Below, one piece after another: positions 6,094 through 10,082 of a stretch of 10,082 nt of DNA (position 1 is its first letter; every line of letters starts with the position of its first letter). Source of the DNA: Elusimicrobiota bacterium (GTDB lineage: Bacteria > CG03 > SLGR01); contig JAAZFS010000121.1 of assembly GCA_012511615.1 (NCBI GenBank), positions 1 through 10,082 of the forward strand. Reading direction: 5' to 3'. The notes under the pieces were generated by a model. That model was not told the origin of the DNA. It worked only from the letters and a program-made list of their open reading frames with translations, and did not search any database. The position numbers and the translations under genes are program-made.

Positions 6094-6960
6094 TCAAATA
6101 CTGCTGATAGACTTTCCAGAAGCTAACTCCGCCGCCAGATCCCTACATTTTAGAACCCTTTCAGAGTAAGTCTTTATCAATCTAAAAGTATCCCTAAGTA
6201 TTTCTTTTTTTTCATTCAGGGACCTGCTACTCCGCCAGTAGCTAACTATACCTTTTTTCTTTAGTGAAATTTCTTCTGGTGAAAGAATATCCATAGTATG
6301 AAGAATATAGAGCATTCCCCCCTTTTTAGTGGCATCACGGAGCAAGGTGCGATGAACACTTCTGGATAGATAAAAGGCCCCAGTATGCCATAGAGGTATA
6401 CGCAAAACTCCCGCACGAGGAAAAGGTATAATTGTAGGTGGTCCTGATCCCCTTCTCTTTAAGTAAGATGAGTCCCAAGAAAAATATGGAAATTTCTGAC
6501 GGTCGATAAATAATAAATAGGATAGAAAAAATCTCATGCAAAAGGGAATAACCGAAGCATCATACTGATAGCCCTCCTCTCTTAGTATCCTATACATCTT
6601 TGGAGTTGCCGACCAGCCGGGGGCAGTAAAACCTAAGGGAGCAATACCGGAAACTTCAGCAATTTTTTCATGGGAAGTTTTTATCTCCTCTCTCATTTCA
6701 GAATAGGAAAGCCTGCCAAAGGGCTCTATGTGGTGCATAGAATGATTAGCCACTTCATGCCCCTCTTGGATTATTCTTTTTACACTTTTTATGGCCGTCT
6801 TATTCTTCATATGACCACCCAGGACAAAAAAAGTTAAAGTCACCGAATTTAAATCTGCCAATTTTAAAAGTCTATCTACTGCCGGGCCATAGGCTAGCTC
6901 AACTTCCTTATGCGAAAAACCTGCATCCATATGAACACCTATTGCTGAAGACTTGCTCAT
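6094..6960 (-). CDS. Polysaccharide deacetylase-family protein, ArnD-like
   Basis: A NodB-fold (carbohydrate esterase 4-type) metal-dependent hydrolase of 288 aa, predicted to remove an acyl or formyl group from an amino sugar. Seen: the first-motif aspartate in VHMDAG (D12), the metal-binding HSMHH (H73 and H77), TAPGW at 112-116, and the C-terminal histidine in YILHTMD (H221). The APGW motif and the layout recall ArnD, which deformylates lipid-linked aminoarabinose, and PuuE-type enzymes rather than wall chitin deacetylases. There is no signal peptide or membrane segment, so it should act in the cytoplasm, which fits a lipid-linked intermediate made by the neighbouring glycosyltransferase. 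The arginine commonly found before APG is threonine here (T112). The ATG overlaps the carbamoyltransferase stop (ATGA) and has no strong ribosome site, suggesting translational coupling. The family is secure; the substrate is inferred. Confidence 0.9.
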   Translation of the reverse strand: MSKSSAIGVHMDAGFSHKEVELAYGPAVDRLLKLADLNSVTLTFFVLGGHMKNKTAIKSVKRIIQEGHEVANHSMHHIEPFGRLSYSEMREEIKTSHEKIAEVSGIAPLGFTAPGWSATPKMYRILREEGYQYDASVIPFCMRFFLSYLLFIDRQKFPYFSWDSSYLKRRGSGPPTIIPFPRAGVLRIPLWHTGAFYLSRSVHRTLLRDATKKGGMLYILHTMDILSPEEISLKKKGIVSYWRSSRSLNEKKEILRDTFRLIKTYSERVLKCRDLAAELASGKSISSI

Positions 6961-8654
6961 TTTCTAAATAAAAATCCTTCCATCAGCATTGCGTCTATAC
7001 CGGTATTTAAAAAACATTCCAGAGCATCTTGGGGAGTTTCAACTATTGGTTCGCCCATTAGATTAAAAGATGTATTAATAAGGACTGGGTGACCTGAGAG
7101 CTTCTCATACTCTCTTAGGATCCCATAGAGAAAATTATCACTTTCCTTCTTAAGGGACTGAACTATTGCCGTGCCATCCACATGTATTGCTGAAGGGATA
7201 TCACGAATTGCCCTCTCCTTGGCCCGGGCCACTTTCATCATATAGGGATTTTCAGGATTGCCCCAGAAAAACTGTGAATATTCTTCATAGGGCACTACTG
7301 AGGCAAAGGGCCGGAAACTCTCCCGGTGCTTAACCTTAGCGTTTAGAATGTTTTTCATATTTTTATCAGCTGCCGTGGCAAGAATGCTTCTGTGCCCAAG
7401 TGCTCTGGGCCCTGATTCCGACCGACCCCTAAAAAGAGCAACAATTTTTCCAGAATTCAGCAAAAAAGCTAAATCTTTTTCTGGAGATACAGGTCGCTTA
7501 TACTTTATCCCATATGAGTCGGCAGCCCTAACTATACTTTTTTCGCCATAGGCTGACCCCAGAAAGGGAGTTTCCAATGGTTGGGGCCGCCTATCTGTCA
7601 TCTTCACACTATTTATGAGAGCTGCCCCTATGGCACTTCCATCATCTCCAGAGGAAGGAATAGCAAAAAGCTGGATATCTTTAAGGGACTCCTCTATTTT
7701 TCCGTTTGCTAGCGAGTTAAGGGCCACTCCACCCCCTATAGCAAGATTGTTTGAGCCAGAAAGACGTCTTGTTTCTTCCGCTAAAAATATTAATGATTCT
7801 TCCAGAAGACCCTGAACTCCAGCTGCGACTTTCTTATGCCTTTCCTCAATCGGATTTCCTGGCTTTCTTGGGGGACCAAAGACTCTTTCAAATTTATCTG
7901 AAAAGTAAGGCCGGTCATTGCTGGGGTGGGCCGCATTACGCTGAAATATAAAATAGTCAGGATTAAGCCTAATACCTTTTTTTGAAAAAGACACTAGATT
8001 TTTCATCTCTGGAAGATTTTCGGCAACAGAATAACCGGCGAGTCCCATAACCTTTCCCTCATCTCCGGCAGGAGAAAAACCCAAATATCTGGTAACTGCC
8101 TGATAGAGATAACCCAAAGAATGTGGATAAAAACTTCCACCTAAATATTTTATTTTTTCACCTTCTCCCTTATAGATACTCACAGTGGCGGACTCTCCGC
8201 TCCCGTCCACTATAAGAACCCCAGCAGAAGAAAAAGGCGATAGGTAATAGGCACTAGCCGCATGGGTATCATGATGTTTATAGTAGTTAAAAGAGACTTT
8301 CCTTGCGGAAAAACTCGAACGAAAATGATTCTTTATTCCAAGCATATCCCTAAAACTTCCTGAATGCGTTTTAAGAAACCCAAGTGAGTGAGGCATTTCT
8401 TTGGCAATCTCAAAAAGACGCCTGTGGATACCACTCCAGGGTCGAAATGAAAAAGAAGCTCCTGCCAGCTCATCCGCACTTATATCGGCAAAATCTAGAC
8501 AAAAATTTATTGATTTATAAGGAAACTCGCCAGTATGTTTTTTTCGGCTAAAGCGCTCCTCTGCAGAAAAAGCTAAAAGTTTATTATCTTTTACTAGGGC
8601 GGCCGACGAATCATAGAGGGAAGAATTTATGCCTAGAAAAAATTTCTCCTTCAA
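6957..8654 (-). CDS. Carbamoyltransferase, NodU/CmcH family
   Basis: Predicted to O-carbamoylate a hydroxyl of a sugar or small molecule using carbamoyl phosphate and ATP, through a carbamoyl-adenylate. The 565 residues match the usual family length with both domains present. Seen: LGIN at 7-10, AEERFSRKKHTGEFP at 31-45, HHDTHAASAYY at 127-137, the GSGES loop at 151-155, GGGVALNS at 307-314 and SGDDGSAIGAA at 335-345 (Kae1-like N-terminal ATPase part), then GPRALGHRS at 415-423, HRESFRPFA at 443-451 and INTSFN..GEPIVETP at 526-541 (YrdC-independent C-terminal part). The start is TTG, overlapping the upstream stop as TTGA, with GGGGA 5 nt upstream; no better start precedes LGIN. One oddity is that the HD pair often seen after the first strand reads YD at 14-15. 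It ends in an ATGA overlap with the deacetylase gene. Family assignment is firm; the acceptor is unknown. Confidence 0.95.
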   Translation of the reverse strand: MKEKFFLGINSSLYDSSAALVKDNKLLAFSAEERFSRKKHTGEFPYKSINFCLDFADISADELAGASFSFRPWSGIHRRLFEIAKEMPHSLGFLKTHSGSFRDMLGIKNHFRSSFSARKVSFNYYKHHDTHAASAYYLSPFSSAGVLIVDGSGESATVSIYKGEGEKIKYLGGSFYPHSLGYLYQAVTRYLGFSPAGDEGKVMGLAGYSVAENLPEMKNLVSFSKKGIRLNPDYFIFQRNAAHPSNDRPYFSDKFERVFGPPRKPGNPIEERHKKVAAGVQGLLEESLIFLAEETRRLSGSNNLAIGGGVALNSLANGKIEESLKDIQLFAIPSSGDDGSAIGAALINSVKMTDRRPQPLETPFLGSAYGEKSIVRAADSYGIKYKRPVSPEKDLAFLLNSGKIVALFRGRSESGPRALGHRSILATAADKNMKNILNAKVKHRESFRPFASVVPYEEYSQFFWGNPENPYMMKVARAKERAIRDIPSAIHVDGTAIVQSLKKESDNFLYGILREYEKLSGHPVLINTSFNLMGEPIVETPQDALECFLNTGIDAMLMEGFLFRK

Positions 8655-9412
8655 GATTTCCCCAGATTTTTCTTTAGATTTAATCTAATAGACCTCTCAC
8701 TCAATAGTTTTATAATAAGAATAAAATAAGCTACTAAGGCTGGTATCAGTCTGAGTTTGGAGGGACCTTTTTTTTTATCATAGCGGAGATTTAAGGGGAT
8801 TTCTCTAACTATATTCCCTTCTGCAAGAAGTCTTATAAGAAGCTCCCCAAGAGCTGGAAAACCTTTGGAGCTAATAGGCAAAACTCCCCATTTGTCATAA
8901 TAATCTTTAATGACAGAAAGTTTTATGGCTCGATATCCCGAAGTATAATCCCTAACCTCCTTGGCAGGGAAAAAAGTCCCAAGTGCACCACCTCCTAATT
9001 TAGATATCAGATGACGAAATCTGCTGAGTCCACTCACAGAAGAATCAGCGACATACCTTGAGGCAATCACTATATCAGATCTCTCAAGTTCTTTTATCAT
9101 TTGAGGAATCTGAGAAGGCGGATGAGAATTGTCTGCATCCATTGTAATAAGGATGTCACTGGGTTTGTATAGAGCAAGTGCGTAAGTAATACCGGTCCTT
9201 ATGGCAACACCAAGGCCACGATTGGAAGCGTGCCTCAAGAGTTTTACGGGGTATTTAGAGGCAAATTCTGCGACAACTTCCAGTGTTTGATCACTTGAGC
9301 CATCATCGACAAGTAATATTCTATATTCTGATTTTAATGCCCTGTCTATGTCTGGTATAAGCTCAGTCAGATTGAGAGCTTCGTTAAAAGCAGGCAAAAC
9401 TACAATAATCAA
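8651..9412 (-). CDS. Family 2 glycosyltransferase, DPM1/ArnC-like
   Basis: Predicted to transfer a sugar from a nucleotide donor to a lipid carrier such as polyprenyl phosphate at the cytoplasmic face. Seen with numbering from the TTG start: PAFNEALNL near residue 7, the nucleotide-binding LLVDDGSSDQT at 33-43, NRGLGVAIRTG at 64-74, the metal-binding DAD at 92-94, ASRY at 117, and DYTSGYRA at 156-163, typical of dolichol/undecaprenyl-phosphate sugar transferases. A hydrophobic stretch at about 222-237 could anchor it to the membrane, unlike ArnC with two segments. I chose TTG at 9412 (253 aa) because the conserved GT-A fold begins at once and an AAGGGG ribosome site lies 8 nt upstream. An ATG at 9490 would add 26 unconserved residues and overlap the preceding gene by 77 nt. 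Its stop forms a TTGA overlap with the carbamoyltransferase start. Sugar and acceptor are not predictable. Confidence 0.9.
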   Translation of the reverse strand: MIIVVLPAFNEALNLTELIPDIDRALKSEYRILLVDDGSSDQTLEVVAEFASKYPVKLLRHASNRGLGVAIRTGITYALALYKPSDILITMDADNSHPPSQIPQMIKELERSDIVIASRYVADSSVSGLSRFRHLISKLGGGALGTFFPAKEVRDYTSGYRAIKLSVIKDYYDKWGVLPISSKGFPALGELLIRLLAEGNIVREIPLNLRYDKKKGPSKLRLIPALVAYFILIIKLLSERSIRLNLKKNLGKS

Positions 9413-9413
9413 A

Positions 9414-10082
9414 TCAGTTTCCCCTTCTGAAAGTTTTACAAATAGAATCTGAAAACAAAACCAATCCGGATTTAGCCATTGAAAAAACATGGCGAAAACC
9501 TTTAGCCCTGCGAAGTATCCTTAAAGCCCGCCGAAATGAAAAATAAAATTTAAAATTCGCTTTTTTTATGTAGGTTTCTATCTTTTCATCGGAGAGGCTT
9601 TCTTTAGTCAGACTGAGTCTCTGCTCTGGTATCCTCCCAGAGACAATCTCTCTCCAGTAATCACAGCCACTAGCCTTAACATAGTCAGAATACAAACTGG
9701 TATTTAGTATGGGAGTGAGTTTAGAAAACTGGGCAAAATCCAGACGAGATTTTCGGGCAAATTCAATACTTCTTTCAATATTTTCTTCATCTTCGTAAGG
9801 GGCTCCAAAGATAAAAAAACCAAAAGGAGATATTCCTGCCTCCGCGGTCATATCAATCACTTTTTTGGTAGTCTCTTCACTTATCTGGGGCCTATTAAAA
9901 TACTTCTGTACTTCATAAGAAAGTGATTCTATTCCATACATGAGCATCCGGCATCCGGCAGCGGCCATTTCCTCCAAAAGTTCCCTATCCACTAATTCTA
10001 ATCTTGTCCGCGCAATCCAGGAAATCTTTAAGTTTTCGGACCGAATTTTTCGACATAAGTCCAGGACTCTTTCACGATCAAA
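9414..10082 (-). CDS. B12-type radical SAM protein, C-terminal part (5' end outside window)
   Basis: The reading frame is open to the right edge, so the gene begins outside the window; 222 residues are visible. A GTG at 9992 is in frame but is probably internal, because the residues before it (FDRERVLDLCRKI and following) continue a normal radical SAM barrel. Visible hallmarks are ISWIARTRLELV, then a Gly-Cys-Arg strand with YGIES, then FFIFGAPYEDEENI, matching the second half of radical SAM enzymes that carry an N-terminal cobalamin-binding domain. The CX3CX2C cluster motif and any B12 domain would lie outside the window, so they are inferred. The C-terminal arm (ANFKFYFSFRRALRIL) resembles those of the two B12-type radical SAM genes at the other end of the cluster, suggesting paralogy. 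Such enzymes methylate or rearrange unactivated carbons; the substrate is unknown. The stop lies next to the start region of the glycosyltransferase gene. Confidence 0.85.
   Translation of the reverse strand, partial: FDRERVLDLCRKIRSENLKISWIARTRLELVDRELLEEMAAAGCRMLMYGIESLSYEVQKYFNRPQISEETTKKVIDMTAEAGISPFGFFIFGAPYEDEENIERSIEFARKSRLDFAQFSKLTPILNTSLYSDYVKASGCDYWREIVSGRIPEQRLSLTKESLSDEKIETYIKKANFKFYFSFRRALRILRRAKGFRHVFSMAKSGLVLFSDSICKTFRRGN
9420..9427 (-). promoter_or_regulatory. Ribosome binding site supporting a TTG start for the glycosyltransferase
   Basis: On the minus strand GAAGGGGA sits upstream of TTG at 9412, with 8 nt between the G run and the start codon. It lies inside the last codons of the preceding gene, consistent with coupled translation. 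This is the reason for preferring TTG 9412 over ATG 9490. Confidence 0.5.

Noticed and set aside
9413..9490. 26-residue N-terminal extension of the glycosyltransferase from ATG 9490
   Set aside because: It overlaps the upstream gene by 77 nt and precedes the GT-A fold with unconserved residues; TTG 9412 has a ribosome site. Not fully excluded.
1..10082. tRNA or rRNA genes, CRISPR arrays, insertion sequences
   Set aside because: Nearly all bases are accounted for by coding genes and I saw no regularly spaced repeats, terminal inverted repeats, transposase motifs or RNA gene signatures.

Overview
The window is a bacterial gene cluster that reads entirely on the minus strand, so biological order runs from the right edge to the left. 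The DNA is AT-rich (about 40% GC by eye). Genes are packed with 4-base ATGA or TTGA overlaps, direct abutment or short gaps, which suggests one long operon or two joined ones. Four radical SAM proteins point to an anaerobic or microaerobic lifestyle. I cannot name the taxon. TTG is used as a start codon at least once (carbamoyltransferase) and probably twice (glycosyltransferase).

Layout, in direction of transcription: (1) the C-terminal part of a B12-type radical SAM protein, cut by the right edge; (2) a DPM1/ArnC-like family 2 glycosyltransferase; (3) a NodU/CmcH-family carbamoyltransferase; (4) an ArnD-like polysaccharide deacetylase without a signal peptide; then a 60-nt gap with a possible weak promoter; (5) a short-chain polyprenyl diphosphate synthase; (6) a UbiA-family membrane prenyltransferase; (7) a radical SAM protein with unusual CX10CX2C cluster spacing; (8) a full-length B12-binding radical SAM protein with a C-terminal membrane segment; (9) a second B12-binding radical SAM gene, split by a one-base frameshift in a homopolymer run; (10) the N-terminus of a protein resembling the U32 peptidase family, cut by the left edge. 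No RNA genes, mobile elements, CRISPR arrays or clear terminators were seen.

A working model, which is inference: the prenyl diphosphate from (5) is transferred by UbiA (6) to an acceptor. The glycosyltransferase and the cytoplasmic deacetylase act on a lipid-linked sugar. The carbamoyltransferase decorates a hydroxyl group. The radical SAM proteins carry out methylation, C-C bond formation or rearrangement without oxygen. The combination recalls the sugar-lipid logic of ArnC/ArnD and of hopanoid HpnI/HpnK/HpnJ, but here the isoprenoid is handled by a UbiA enzyme. I recognise no characterised pathway with this exact gene set. It is a reasonable candidate for an undescribed modified prenyl-glycolipid, quinone-like or meroterpenoid product.
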